Shown: positions 1 to 14,726 of the stretch, piece by piece
Numbering within the stretch: the first letter of the stretch is position 1
Layout of the letters: the number at the start of each line of letters is the position of its first letter
NCBI GenBank assembly: GCA_907165065.1
Contig: OU015541.1
Span: forward strand, 5,084,001 to 5,148,000
Direction: 5' to 3'
Length of the DNA stretch: 64,000 nt
DNA from: Caprimulgus europaeus
Taxonomy: Eukaryota; Chordata; Aves; Caprimulgiformes; Caprimulgidae
Notes under the pieces: model-generated
Told to the model about the DNA's origin: nothing
Seen by the model: only the letters and a program-made list of their open reading frames with translations
Databases searched by the model: none
Program-made: the position numbers and the translations under genes

Positions 1-3000
1 CTTTCACACATGCACAAACTAGGGTAGAGTCATACTAATTTTTCCATCTGTTTCTTCTTTGTCATAGAAAAATAGATAACTTCAGAACTCCTAATAGTCT
101 TCAGAAATGTTCTAAAACCACCAGCCACACTAACTTCAGTGTACTCTGCAGAAAATGAGACTAGAATTTGACAGGGTCATTGACCCATCTGAACCAACTT
201 TCAGATCAATGTCAAAAACAGTAGAAGGAAGCATCAATAACCAGAACTGTAGAAACAGCATTCCCATCACCACACCCCCAGACCAGTACCTGTCACATCG
301 GTTCCACACCATTTAGCCAACTCAACTCTATTTTTCTTTTTTTTCATTTTCTCCATAAGCTTTTATGTAGTTGTGGTTTTTTCTCAACATGTTGTCAAGG
401 AAACCCTACATTCTTGTAGCTTGATATCCAGCTCTTTATTGCTATAGACACAAAGCAATTTAGGATTTTGAACCGATTGATATACTTTCCCACTATGAAG
501 GGATGCTCTTAATACCATCACGTGGATGGAGTTGAAGGAAGACCTTTTTTTGAAGATTCAGTTCTTCCAAAATGCCTATGGGAAATTTTTCAATTAACTC
601 TTCTATTTATGAATTTTATTAAATTATTTTATATATATCAATATTCTGTTATGCTGTATGCTATCCACTGGAAAATAGCCCTGTACTCTCACAGGTGTCC
701 TCTTATTTACATCTATCACAATTCCTCTCTTATTTTATTGTCTTTGAACAATATTGAGTTCCTCTGACAAAATTATTTTTGGACTGTGTGAGAGCTGCCA
801 GCTACATTTTGAGTGATAATAATTAAAGTTGCACACTCCTTGTATCCCTTCTGTGTCATAATCTCACCTAATTTTTCACTGGGAAAAGAGGTACTATAGG
901 TATACGTACACAGAATTTATGATGCACTCCAGGGAACTACTGCTCTTGAAGACCTGGGTGTGAAATAGCAGTGTCCACTCTGCCCACAGTTGGCTCTCTG
1001 TAGAGCGCACTGGTCACATCCACACTGCAAAGCACCAGCCAGTCTGCAGGCTGGCACCTCTGGTTTACATCTCGCGCCTGGTGTCTGAGAAGTTCTCAGC
1101 GTGCTGTACCCAGCACTGCTCCAGGCATGCCCACAGAAGCGTTCCTGTTCTTAGCACAGGCTTTAACATGCCATTGTAATTCCTACCCTCCTGAAGATGA
1201 TCAGTGAAACACAGAGGATGCCTCATGCTGCTGGATAACTTCAACACAAAACTGGGACGTGGTCGTGTGAAAGAGTACTCGCAGCTCCCTGGCAGAGTGA
1301 GGGATGTGATTGCACTGGACTTGTGTTTCAGTTGTATGTCAGGGTAAAAGGCATTTCTGTCATTCTGTCCTTTGGGTTTCATGGAGCTGTGCTTTTATCT
1401 GTTGTCAAGGAAACACCGGGGGTTTTTTCCCCCTTGCTCATTAGTGTCTGCATTTTTGTTTCCATAGCTACTAAGGAACCTTAGTGTTTTAAAATAGCAG
1501 TAATTGGATTACCACGACTTTTTGTAATTTATTGTCACCATTAATGGCTCCGATTTTCAAGAGCAGACACCAAAACTGTATCAGCAGTTTTTCAGCTATT
1601 AACATTTGTTATCTCCTTGTCCTGAAACACTGGGTACATGCTCAGAGACATCTTCAGCATCCCAACACTGCACCCAGCCTCAGACTCTACACATGGAGTT
1701 CTTGACAGGAATGGGCAATCTGTTGTTATATTTAAAAGTGGTTTCCCATCCATGCTCATAACATATATGCAAAACTGTGGAGATTTAGCCTGTTTGTTTT
1801 TCTGTTACAAGTTACTAAGGATTCCTTAAATAACCACAGTGAAATATGACAGTTAACTTTGAATTGGAAGTTTCCCTGACCATGCTTTGCTACTGAAGCA
1901 CCGAGTGAGAGGGCGGTAATGAAGAGAGCTCCAATTGCTCTGAACTGAATGAGCATCTCTTTGGCACAAGCTGAATTTGCAACACCTGGCCCAAAATGCT
2001 TTAATCTTGGCACAAAATATGAGCTGAAATTACTGAAAATAGTCTGCTTTTTAGTTGCATTACTTTTAATTTCTGATGGGCACCTACAAGGAAGTGCAGA
2101 GGTTCTATGGTGAATCTGCTAGTAGATTCTTGTCTACTGAGTCCCAGTCAGTCGACATATACCAGTCCCACAGTCTGACTGGATTGAAATTGACCAAGTT
2201 TAAAAGGTTGTATCAAGAGGACAGACAGAATAACTAGATAGCAACTATTTCTTTAGAAAAACAAGCTGGAAAGTTACCAACCAAAAAAGTTTCCAATCTA
2301 GGTACAAGAAAAAGGTGACAACAAGTGGTTAGACACAGGTAAGTATAAACAAGGAAGTGCCTTTAATCTAAAATATTAGTTCCTACTTTTCATAATGAAT
2401 TTCTGTGCATCCTTGAGGCTAAGACATTCTATTACCATAGAAACAGCATCATTGTGGACTTTGCTGTAGATGTTTGCTGTTATGGAAACAGTCATCTTAA
2501 CAGTCGTCCTCATGTTATATATTTCAGTTACTGTGTTTGTAAAGATCCATTACCAAACTATCCTTTCAGGATTCATTTTAATAAAAACTAAGTCTCTGAA
2601 GTATTTAGCAATTTAATAAACACCTCAAGATTGCTCCAAATTAAAAATACAGCACTAGAACAAAATGTCTATTAAAATTACCTTTCAATAATTACCCACC
2701 TTTCCAAATTTCTAGTATCTGTAAAGGTTTGGGGAAAAACACAGTCCATCAGCCCCAGCAATCACTAGTAAAACTACTTCAGGAAAGCAATTTTTTAAGC
2801 CATATGTTAAGTGCAAGAACTTTGCACACACATGCTTTGTGCATGCATGCATGGAAATGAAAGAAGAAACGTAAGAAGGTTCAGTGAGAAAATGTGGCTG
2901 AGCTGACTGAACTGGGAACTGTGAATTCTTAGATTTTAATCCAAGAGGAACCATTCTTTTGTCTTGGAAAAGCCATCTAAAACAGATCTTGAAAAAGATA

Positions 3001-6000
3001 CATGTGAGTTGGAAGCTCAACTCCCACTATTTTTTCCTGGGAACAGAGTCCTTAGCTGATCCTAAAGCTTTGAGAAAATCTCCTCAACGTTTTCATATTT
3101 GTAACATCTGAGATACTACTACTTATTATTTCACTGGAGTTCTGTGGGCATGAGTATTTCTTAATTTTCTTGAATAAAGCCATTGAAGAATCTGTGACAC
3201 AATTATAAGGTTTTATTTGAGTCAGTGGTCATTTATCACTTAACCTCTCAGATGTAAATAGTTTCCTGTCTAATTATATTGATTATACTATTTAGTTGCT
3301 ACAATTTAAGACTCTAAATGCACACTTTTTAACTTTATATTTTATCTCTTTATCTTTTTTTTTTTTAACCAAAATAATCCATACCAAGAAGGTTATATCC
3401 TACCTCTTTATTCCTACAGAAAATATTCATTATTACAGCTTGTAATGGGGACATTTCCTAACACTGAAAATCTGAAAAGATATCAACTCAGATAGCATTT
3501 TAACATGTATAAAAAAACCATCCAAACATAATGAACTCATTGGCAAAATTCAAGTACCTCCACTGAGCTTCAGGGAAGCAGGAAAACAAAAACTACTCAG
3601 AAACATGTCACCCAGCTAATTTCCCCTCATAAGGCCAGGCAATACCTCAGCAATATTCTTATCATCATTTAAAAGGAGTAACGTTTTTGTTATGTCCTTC
3701 TAATTTAGCCTTGAATTTGACTGCTTAGACACTTTTTCTTTCCTAAACCAAACTACTGAGGACCATGTCCTTGAATTCAGCTTGCAAAAACATTAGAAAT
3801 TAGTGCACTGATTCTCCATCCCCCAAAATAAGGTTTTCAAAGTAGAACTCACTCTGCTGTGGGCAGAGACGTGACTGTCTGCAGTCTGAGAGCCCAGTCA
3901 CAGAAATGAGGAGCTGGCGGGGCCAGTGCAGCTCGTAGGGCAAAACTCACAGGAGAACTCTCAGTCAGTGGAAATTTGTTGGCATTCCACTTTTGGGATA
4001 TATAATGGGCAAATTAAGATGTCAACACAGATTTTTTTTTTCCTTCAAAATATTTACAGCCTCTCTAATATTAGTAAATAAATGTGCCAAAACCTGGAAA
4101 ATGTTTAAGTAGATTTAAGTCAGGCAAAAAGGAATGTCAGTTATTTTCAGGACAAGCAATTGCCACGTACTTTCACATTTTTCCCTTGGAAAATCAATAC
4201 AGCAAAAATAAAGTTCCGTCTGGTTTGGAGTTTTTTTAACATTCTCTTTAACTGTTTAGATTCTGCAAGCTTTGTTGTTTGGAATATGTGTCATAATTTA
4301 TTTTGTTCTTATATTCACAGCTGCTAAAGGGAAGAATTTGTTATCCAGACTGTTACCTGTGAAAGATTCCATCTTTGCAGTGCTGGTATTCCCCACTGGC
4401 TTAGTAAGTAGTCTCTATGAACTGTCAGAGCTCAGTGCTTTCTCATATTATTTCTGGAAAGACAGAATAAATTTATGTGCTCAATTTAACTACCAAAGCT
4501 GACAGGTATAATCCCATTTTGTTCATCTTCCAAAAAGTTGTGTGTTTTAGTGAGGCTAACAGATGTTCTCCTTCTCTACATTTATAGCCATGTTTTTCAG
4601 AAAACAGATTCTCCCATCCTTATTTTTTAGTATTGCAGGTTTTGGAATGCATGCCCGTGCTGACTAAATTCTCTAAGAGGCAACAACAAAATATAGCAAT
4701 TAAAAAACAGATGACATGCCATACTCGCCATATAGGCCTTAAAAAAGCCTACAATGAGGTAGGAATTACTTATTGAAGAAAGTCTTTTCTAAGTAAGCAC
4801 AGAAGAGATTCAACATCCGAGTTGCCCAAGTGCTAACTCTGCAGACCTTTTTTTCGTGTTTTTGATCCTCACAATTATTTCTACAATCAGGTGAATAATT
4901 ATGGAACCGAAAAGAATATTCACCATCACTTTTCTAAGGAAGGATCTTTCTTACAGGTGGTTGTAGTTAACTTTTTTTAAAATCCATGCACATCCCTTGT
5001 ATGATTGTTCAGATGGCTTTGAAAGTGCTCCTCTAATTTTCAGTATATCAGCAAGGATTAAGATCTATGTGACACACTGAAATACACAGTTATAAAAGGA
5101 ACAAACACTGATTTTGGAATAACCAAATGAAATAAGTTTTAGTTGCTTCTGATATTGGGTTGTCTCCCAAGTTCTGTGTTTAATGAAGCTTTGTGGAGGT
5201 TTTTTGTTAATATCATGGTTTTACTTACAACCCACCCTGCCTGCTGCTTTCATTGCTAATGGGTCTGGCAGCATCAGTCCCTGTGTGAGTCCATATGCTC
5301 AGAGGAGTGCTCAGCTGCTCAGACAGTATTTGTTTTTTCTGTTCCTATGATACTCATACCACTGTACATTTGGGAGCCCCTTACTTAGAAGATACATAGT
5401 ATGCATATCTTGATTAAAAAGAAAAGTTGCTGTAGCTCCTATACTTATCAACTTACCTTTTTATAGACCTTGATTTCTAATAATTCCTGATTTATAGTAT
5501 TTTATGTATTTCAGAGAGCTGCTGCATGCTTGGAATTTGTCACCAGTAGAAAGTATACATAGAAGCTATTCTTATTTCTGAGCATGAAAACCATACATTG
5601 GTATTAACCAAGAAGGTCAAACTCCAATTTTGCCATCTTACTAGTCACAAACCTGCCAGAAAAGCAATGACTGTCGTATTGACTTAGTGCAGTAGAACTG
5701 ATAGAAATATTATTTACTTGTGCATCACCTTGAAGTAGTCCTTAAATGACTCAAGTTTAGAGAAAAAAATAAATTGAGGCAGCTAGTAAGAAAGTACTTT
5801 AATGTACACTATGCAAGAACCAGGTATGAAAAATTACATTTTAAATGGTTGTTTTGTGAGAAGACTAGTCATTGTTAAAACTACTTTTTGTAAATATTTA
5901 TTCCTTTTTAAAATAGTTTTAACTTCAGTTTGTGGCTGTTATGTTTTGGACTCTATACACGTATAACAGAGAATGTATTTATATCCTGAAGAGATGGGTG

Positions 6001-6499
6001 GCATAAATCCAAGTTGGCTTAATTGTACTATGGTAAGTTTGATGCTTTTTTAGTGCTTTGAATTTAACTTTTTTTTTTCATTTATACATGTTGTTTATTC
6101 CTTTAATTATTGCTTTTGCTGAAACACTCAGTTGCAGAGAACAGCTTAGTTTCAGCATCGCATTAAGTGTAGGTAGTACAACGATGATAAAGCTTTTGTC
6201 TCCCAAAGTGCTCTCTAACTAATCATCACTAATGAAACTGCACAAATTAATAACAATAATGGGGGTGAAGGAAGGCTGAGAAGAGTCCAAGTTTCCACAG
6301 CTAAATTCCATATCTCAGACCTGTTGAGTGCACTGAGCACTTTCTTTCCGTGGTACAGAGTAAGATGTAACCGTATGGAGAAAAGCAAGTGTGTGATGTT
6401 GCAGGTGTGTTGCACACACAGGTAGGAGTGAAGGCTGCGGTGACATTAACTTGGTATTCTTCACAAAGTGCAACGCTTCAAGTACTGTTCTGTAAATGT

Positions 6500-6550
6500 C
6501 TTTTTACATTTTTTTTACATTTTACATTTTTACATTTTACATTTTTTACA
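6500..6550. repeat. TTTTACA-type short tandem repeat
   Basis: Five tracts of the form TTTTACAT with varying T-run length follow one another over about 50 bp. This is a degenerate low-complexity repeat in intergenic DNA. Confidence 0.8.
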
Positions 6551-9260
6551 GAGCTCATAAGTTCTTGTAATATTTACTGAATGCTTAGATCCTCTCTCAG
6601 TTGTTGCATAAATTTTACTCAAATTTTCTTACTCTGTATGCACCAGGCTTGTAAAAGCCTGCTAAGGGTGTTTGGCTTTGGATTAGGACAGTTCCAGAGA
6701 ATGTAGTGGAGTTCTTTCACAGGACTGCCAAGCTTGTAAGTTTTCCCACATATTCCTTGGACTTACAAGATTATATGTTTCCCTACATATTCCTTTAAGC
6801 TTCCTTAAGTGCTATAACATAAGTATCTAACACAACACCCATGGCCTGTAGTGCCAGATAGTGGTTACAGTACAGGGCAGATTCAGGCATTTTATCTAGC
6901 TGGATTCTGCCACTTAATTTTGGTCACACCATCTCTTTGCCTTCGATTTTTATTTTTCCTAAATGGAAATCTATTTTTTTCACAGTAATGGGGATTTTAT
7001 TGGATCTGTTTATTGGTTTAAAATGTTTATTAGAAAATACCATGAAAGAAAATACTTTTGTCCTAACCATACCTGAAGAGTATTCTATTACTTTATTTGC
7101 ATAGAAGATACTTGTATTATGTTTCCATCTTAAACTCTCCTATTTGATTAATATTTTTAAATTTGTTTTTCATTTATATTTTATTGCTTAGGTTGGATGA
7201 AATAAACTCATTTGAAACCCTCAGAAGCCTACTTGGAAAAGATAATGTGTTCTTGGTGAACTGCAAACAGGAAACTACCACTGGCCTGATAAGATATCAA
7301 AACTTTTGAACTGTTGGAGTGCCTCATGCCCAGAAGAAGGGCCATTTTCTAGGGCAATTTTTGACTTTCAGGCCAGCTGTTTCTCTGTGGATTGTCAGTT
7401 CCATCCAAACACCAGAATGTCTTCTCAGCTTGGAGTTGGGAATTCCTGCTGTCAAGCCCAGCTGAGAAGGTTGGAACTGAACCCCGAGTTGCGGTTACTA
7501 TTAAAGATCCAAGGACTGTAGTCCCAGAGATGAGGTCTTGTGCTCTTGATTGCTGAGACTGGATCCTCCCCCTCCCAAAGAGATGGCACATACAATCCCA
7601 GCACTAAGGACGGCATAAATAGACTCATATCCAGGATCTGCCTGTTCTCTGGTCCACAAAACTGAACAGAAATTATTTAATGGCTTGCTTTAATCATAGC
7701 TCTGTGGTCAGCCACTGACAGATGCAAGCTCGAGGTGTCTCAAGACTGATTTATAATTGATCTGATAATTGTCTCTGTGATCATTAAGATGTCAGCACTG
7801 ATGACTAAGTCGCCACTTTCATGCAGTAGTTTGTGTATGAAGAATTCTTAACTTTTATTTCCAGGTTGCGGTTTCTTTAAGCCATGTCAAAAGGTAGCTG
7901 ATGGAGTACTGGATTTCTGAAACAAAGAGCTTTATATAAGTTTTGGATGCAGGAGCAGGGCTTGAAGACCATGAGCTGTGTTTGTGATTTCACATGTAAT
8001 ACGTTATGACCACTATGTGTCATCGCTGATTCTTCAAGGTTTAGCATTAGAAAATTGCGTTCAACCAATGTTTGAGAGCATGGTGTGTTTTTATAAGAAA
8101 TGTTGTTGTCTTTAGAATTAAACAAGGATCAGATGTAGGGGAGAAGCATGGTTATTTCCAAACAACACAAAATCACCAGCAATTTCAAAGTACTTCAAAA
8201 TACGTGGATTTGTCTTTAATTGTACTGTTACTGTGCTTGCTCATGAGTTGTGGGTAACAACATGTGATTATCATCTGCCTACTTGATCACATGCACATTT
8301 GTGATGCTTGCAAGAAAAAACATTATCTGGCTGGTAACTGTCATATTATGCAGAGTTTAAGAGACTGTTTCCCAGACAACAGAAGAGTCATATTGCATCC
8401 ATGTATCTGCACTTAAGTCAAACACTCGGTGGCAGCTGCTGCTCCCACTAATGACATGGACAAGATGGAACTGTTTGTACAGCCATAATCAAACTCCCTG
8501 AACTATGGAAGTCAGGGAAATTGCACAATATAAAAATTAAAAAAAAAAAAAAAATTCAAAATTCACAGTTCTAATGAGTCACAGCACATCTCTTGTTACA
8601 AATTTTGAGTCAGTTTTTAAACTTTAAATTGCAACCAAATCATTCAGTAGCCACAAGTCATTCAAGGGCCAGGTACTACCTGTTTAAGACCTCTGCTGTA
8701 AAACATAAATACAAGTGCACCTGTATAATGCAGTGAATCGTTTCACTGGGGCAATCTGAGCACATTAAAACAACACGCCACAGATAGCAGGTGGAGGACT
8801 GAACCTTAGGAGTAGCCACTGTGCTCATGATGAGGTGGTGACACGGACAGCTGTGTGTGACTGTCTGTGCTTTTATTTTTTATATTTTATATGTTGCCAG
8901 GTGGAGGAGAAAGCTGATAAGAAAAATAATTATTTGCATTCAAATTATATAAGCAGCATTAGAGTCCAGTTAGTGCAGGCAGTGTTGGACAGGATGTTTC
9001 ACAACTGCAGTAGATGTATCACATTCTTGATAAGAAAGGTATTTGGCCAGTTTTGCATATGAGGCAACAGTACTCTGAACGTGTGCAGCTTTAAGCCTCT
9101 CAGGACATTTTATGGCAGAAGAATAAAATAAAAGGGATCTGAAAATCAAATGTCTGTTCCAGGGCAGCTAGTGCCAGATCATTCTATTAAATGCACATTT
9201 TTAATATACCCTAACTTAAACTAAATGTTCTGAAGCAAAGATAATGGCTAGGCTTTTTTT

Positions 9261-9345
9261 TTTGAGGGGGTGGGTGGTGGTAGCAGGAGGGCGTTGGTGG
9301 AGTTTGGGGGTTTTTTCAAGGTGTGGGGGTTATTTGGGGAAGTGA
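9261..9345. repeat. G/T-rich low-complexity tract
   Basis: A T-run is followed by a G-rich stretch with several GGG and GG runs, then more GT-rich sequence. The plus strand has enough closely spaced G-runs to form a possible G-quadruplex. No gene is adjacent. Confidence 0.5.
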
Positions 9346-11547
9346 GAGACATTAAATCATAAGTAACAAAAACTCAATCTCTATTTGATGTTCTTAGCTT
9401 CAATTAGCTAAAAATGAGTGTGCTTTAGCAGCAGTGCAGCAGTATCATCAAATACCAGTCCATATACCATGCTACTATTTCCCAGTCAGATGGCACAGGT
9501 TTATGAAGACATTACCACAATTTTTTTCATTTTTTACTTGTTATGAATGACTTCAAGTGTGAGTGGAATAGTAAATGAATTTGCTTACTGATCCTGTGAC
9601 ATTCAGTCAAGATATCCTGTAAATTTAAAAGGGGGTTCTCTGGAGTGTGTCGTTCCCCCTGTGGGCAGTATGGGAGATCCAGAGTAGAACCTGATGGAAG
9701 ATTTATCATCTTCTATACGTCTCTTTCATATATAGTTTCTGACTGCAACTCTGCTTTTCAGAGCTCCTCCAAAGTTAACTCCATGATCAAGACGAAGAGG
9801 CCATTCTCTCTTCAACCAAAGACTACTCTAAATCTTTTTGAACTATGCATCACCTGTTAAGAGCTTACTGAGTTACATTCTGTGAATGCTATCCTGGGCA
9901 CAGTTCCCTATTTCCATAGCTAAAGTACCAAACGCTCTTCTCTGACATCCAGTGCACAGGTCTCGTGCAGTGCACTATAGTAGAAGCTGGCACTCAGGAT
10001 TTTTATCAGGTTTTTCCATCTCTAAATCTCGCTCTGCCTTTACCTGAGACATTGTACATGCTTCATTTAAATGACATTACTGACAGTTATGTAGTAGAAT
10101 TGCACATGTGGTAACAAGTACCTGCAAAGGAAAGAAAAGCTACTTCATCCTAGATGTGGACTTCTGAAAACTGAAATCTAAAAGACTGTTCAGAGACAAC
10201 ACATGTAACCCAGCATACTCCACTGACTGTGAGTGGTGTTTATTTTAGCTTAAGACAGTCCTTTGGTGCAGGAATCAGATGCTTATGAATAGACATATAA
10301 TGTCAGTTTCTTTAAAAACAATTATCAAACAATGCATTCGAGTTGAGTGCTTCAGAAATATTGTTTAAAAAGTATCACCTTGGTAGCACCAGCTCTTTTT
10401 TGACTGGATAGAGAAGGTTCAGATATCTGTTCAAATGAAAAGGCAAAATGGTTTTGCCTGCTTTTCAGCAGTGGATGAGGCCAAGCCTCATGCTAAACAA
10501 AGCTGGATATTATTTTAGCTTTATGATTACAAAGAACAAAAAGATAATTCAATAGAGAGAAAAAAGCTGCATTTTTTAGCTATGATTACCATCCTAATCA
10601 ATAAGATGCTCTGAATGCTTTTTAGCATGGATAATGTAAGAGCATTGATACTACACAGTCACTGAAATCATTTCAACTTTCCACCTCATTAGATTTTCAG
10701 AAAGCTTTTTGAAGTACTGCTATGTTATCAGTTATTCTAAAGTCCCCTCTTCCTGGTAGCTACATACTTACCAAATACATTTTTAAAGCTAAGTTTTACA
10801 AACGATTTCTTAAAAATAACCCCTCTGTTAATTTTTAGGAATTTATTATATATTTGTCATAGCAGGTTCTTGACACCTAAATTTGCATGAATGCATATTT
10901 ATGACTTCATCAAATGTGATTTTTACGCCTCTTAGGGGTTTTTTGTGTATGTAATTCTTTGTGTAGCTGGTGAGCAGAGAGCAAATGTGTGTGCATGTGA
11001 AAACTGAGCAAAGTGTGTATGACTTAATTCTAAACTTGGCCTTTTCTGTAGGGCAGGTACCTACCCAAAATGGAGATGATAAAAAGTTGACAGAGCGCTC
11101 TGCAGCCTTGTGAGAGGACGTGCTGTTGCTCTGTTGGTTTGCTGTCACCCTGACAGAGGGATTCATTGACTCTCACCAAAACGTGAACAAACCACATTTG
11201 CTATAATTGTCCAGTGTCCAAGGAATTTATTTGTGCAACCTGGTAAATAATGTTGATGAGTTAGTAATGTGACTGCCTTATTGAATAAGTGGAAACACTA
11301 GTATGGACACCTCCTTCCCACAAATCAGATGGCTTTCAAAAGATCATATGTTATTTTAGAGCTTAGAAATGATTTTGGGAGCCAGACTGTTTTAAATGTG
11401 TCTGGGAAGGAAATGAGCATAATTTTGAAACAGGAAATAGGTTTGCAATAGAATTGTTAAGAAATTACATCCCTTCTCTTTTTAGCTCCCTGTATCACCA
11501 TGCTAGAGAACAGCAGCACTTTTTGACTACAGCCTTTGTAAAACAGT

Positions 11548-11553
<6 letters not shown>

Positions 11554-11584
<31 letters not shown>
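11554..11584. repeat. (TA)n microsatellite
   Basis: An uninterrupted TA dinucleotide run of about 31 bp, preceded by a short GT run, in intergenic DNA. Confidence 0.95.
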
Positions 11585-11588
<4 letters not shown>

Positions 11589-12629
11589 GATTTATGTGGT
11601 ATAAAAATAATATATATTAAGAAATTCCAGGAAAAACCCTTTTATGCAATCAGTATTGGAAAACAAATTCTAAATGTGCATATAAATCTGTGGAAAAGAG
11701 TTAGTACCTTATTGAAGGAAGAAAGGCTATCTTCCCCCTTTTATGATAAAGGAATAGAATATGGCAGCTGAGAATGGATAATTAAACACTCTACCTTTTG
11801 TGTCATCTTTTTTTCCAAAAAAAAAAAAAAAGCTGTCTGAGACAAATTTCTGTGTTGTGGTTTGCAGTCACTGCATTTCCTTTCTGCAATAAGACATGTA
11901 CGTGAGCAATAGTACATAGAATTAAATTGTCTGAGTCTGGGTTTGATATTGCCCCATGAGTAACTGACTTCTCTGTCCTTTGTTTCCATTCCATCGGTTT
12001 ACATGTGATTTAAATTCCTGGCATTAAAAAGTGGTTTGGAAACTTTCTGGCCAGGCAACCAGATGTTCTGAATCTTTAGAGCCTCACAGGATTCCTGCTG
12101 CCAGTATTTCACTTGTTCTTGTGATGAAGGCAAATGTTCAAGGTGAGCAAACAAAGATGTGAGGAGATTTATATACATGTTATATCAAAACTTCTGGGTT
12201 TTTTCAGTCCTTTTGGGAAGGCACTGGCAGAAGCAATGGTTTTCTGGACGCATATGTTTATTGTTCATTGTAAGTTACCTATATCAGAGATCAGATTGCC
12301 ATTTAGAGTCCCTTTTATCCTTTCACTAACAGAAGATGAGCACAGATCACTAGCATGTTGGAGGGGCAGCACTTTCCTGTGCTGTAAAATACGATGGTGC
12401 ACATGTGCATGGCCACTTGGGCTATACCTTCAGAAATGATTCCAGCTGATCTAGGATCACGTTGTTGTCAAAAGGCCATACGTTCCTGTCTCCATTTTTC
12501 TGCTGCTGAAGTCATGCAGCTGAGCAGCCAGTAATGTCAGTAAACTGGTCCAGCAGTAAATCAGGTCTTTTTTATAGGTTTAAGTTTCTGCCAAATTAAC
12601 CAGGCTTAACTAGAGGACATAAAAGGGAC

Positions 12630-12708
<79 letters not shown>
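12630..12708. repeat. (TTA)n trinucleotide microsatellite
   Basis: A perfect TTA/TAT repeat of about 79 bp (about 26 copies) with no interruption that I can see. It is the longest perfect microsatellite in the window and is probably polymorphic in length. Confidence 0.97.
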
Positions 12709-14676
12709 GGGATGCTTCATTGCTTTTATGTTGAGTTTTCATTAACAGTTTTGAAGTACTGGGAAAGAGGGCCTGAATGTATCTTTCTGATTTGTTTCCA
12801 GGAAGGAATTTCTGTCTAGATCACATTTTAACATGGAAGCAGGGGAACAATTTATTTCTGCAGAAAAATATGCTCTGGATTTAGGGGTGGGTAGCCCTTT
12901 GTGAGTGGTTGCTGCTGGGACGCAAAATCAGAGTAGGGATCTTGTCCTCTTCCATACGGAAATGCCTAGCGATGTGGGTACTTCGGGGTGAGCTTACTTG
13001 TGAGCTGGTGAGTACAGAGCCCTGACCTCTGATGGAATAACAAGCAACAGGTCTTCACGTGGAGAGCCTCATGGAAATCTAGCCCCCTCTTGTGGTTTTT
13101 GCACACAGAAGGCATGAATCGATTGAACCTTCTTTCTGAGGATAAACATACGTACCTGCAACTGTTCTCTGCAAGCTGATACGGTTACTGCTGTCTCATC
13201 TCTTCTCAGGGAACGACAGGTATTAGTCGCAGGATAGAAAATTATAAATTGTAAAATATTTTATTTGCCTTCCATGTGCAACTTGACAGCCATTTTCACC
13301 AGAAATGGGGGATTAGTCCTCAGACTGAGGAAAAGCTCCCAATACTAATGGGTTAAAAAAAGAGACTCTCCCGGTTGACTGACATAGAAACAAACACAGG
13401 CATCTAGTTGTCTTACAGTGATCTGTGTTTTATAGGAAGCAAACTTCATGATACTAACAAATACCAAGTCAGTGTTTGTCAGAGGATAAAGAACAAATGC
13501 ACTGAACTTGGAAAGCTGTTGAATGAAGCATCTGAATGCTAATCCATGATGTGGTTTGAGTTCTGTCCTGACCTGGTGAATGTATCATTATGTAAACCCA
13601 CTAACACCATATGTTCAGGATGTGATGCATTGTGTAGTGGTGGCATTTCCCCATTAGTGGCTCCTTTTGATACTAATCAGAACTCTAGAATGGTCAAAAT
13701 TACTTGAACAAAATTCCTACTAAATATGAGCAAAAAGTAGAGGACTTGGTATTGCTGTCCTACACTGAGATATTGTTGTGCTTTCTTTCTGAAAAGAAGG
13801 GTATTTGCCTATTAAAAGTACAATTCGAGATGATCTTTTCATACAGAGATGTATAATGACTTGGAAAGTGTTAAAAAGCTGATTCTGGAACCACTGAAAA
13901 GACAGCTTTGCTATCGAACAAAGCTTTTGAAGATGTACACAGAAGAAAATACAGCCAAGATGTTAACAAACAGCCTCATATACTGAATTGACTGCCGATG
14001 GTGAAATAGTGTTTATAGCTGGGGCAGCCATTAAGAATTGTATAATGAAAGTCATTGAAGAGGTATGTCTGGAAAAGAAAACATCAATAATGTCAGTTTC
14101 CTACCAGTACAACTGCCAGACTGATAAAAGGGAGGGAGAACTTGTTTTTCCAGCTCAAGAAAAGAGCAAGACCTTTGAATGGTTTTCATTAATACTGTGT
14201 GCAAATACCAGTATTTCAAACACATCAAAACTTTTAATTTCAGATCAAGGAACTGGTGCAGCATTATTGTACTGTTAGCTATATTTCAGACTATGACAGG
14301 AAAAAAAAACACTACCAAATACACTTTTCTTAAGTGTATGAAATACTAAACTTGCCCCTTGTAATCTGAAAACTGTGAGGTGTTGTGATACATGAGGCAG
14401 GTAAGCAACCAGAGCCCATACCCTGCCTGTTGCGAGGAAGTGAAGCAGTTAAATACGGAACTTTCCCCACTTACTCTTCACTGCATTGACCACCTGCAAT
14501 CGACACTGTAGAACTTGGTTGTGGTGATCCCTCACGAGTGCCACTTCTGACCTGCGTTCATGTCATTCAGAAGTGCAGTTTGAATCACTGCCATTGTCAC
14601 CAAACCCTTTTCAGTTTAGACTTCAGTGACATTGTGTACTGCGGAGTGGTCTAGTTGATCTCTGGGATTAGGGATT

Positions 14677-14726
14677 TGTCCTGGGTTTTAGCTGACCTAG
14701 TTCTGTCTCAGCTAAAAACCAGGACA
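14677..14726. repeat. Inverted repeat (hairpin) in intergenic DNA
   Basis: A left arm (14677–14696) beginning TGTCCTGGGTTTTAGC is matched by a right arm (14705–14726) ending GCTAAAAACCAGGACA. The arms are about 20 bp, near-perfect, with an 8-bp spacer. Termini of this type occur in short palindromic or LTR-derived repeats in bird genomes, but I cannot assign a family. No open frame or transposase is linked to it. Confidence 0.75.

Noticed and set aside
7741-7800. AT-rich stretch with TAATTG and TGATAATTG words resembling a conserved homeodomain-type enhancer
   Set aside because: Composition alone cannot support an enhancer call; it would need cross-species conservation.
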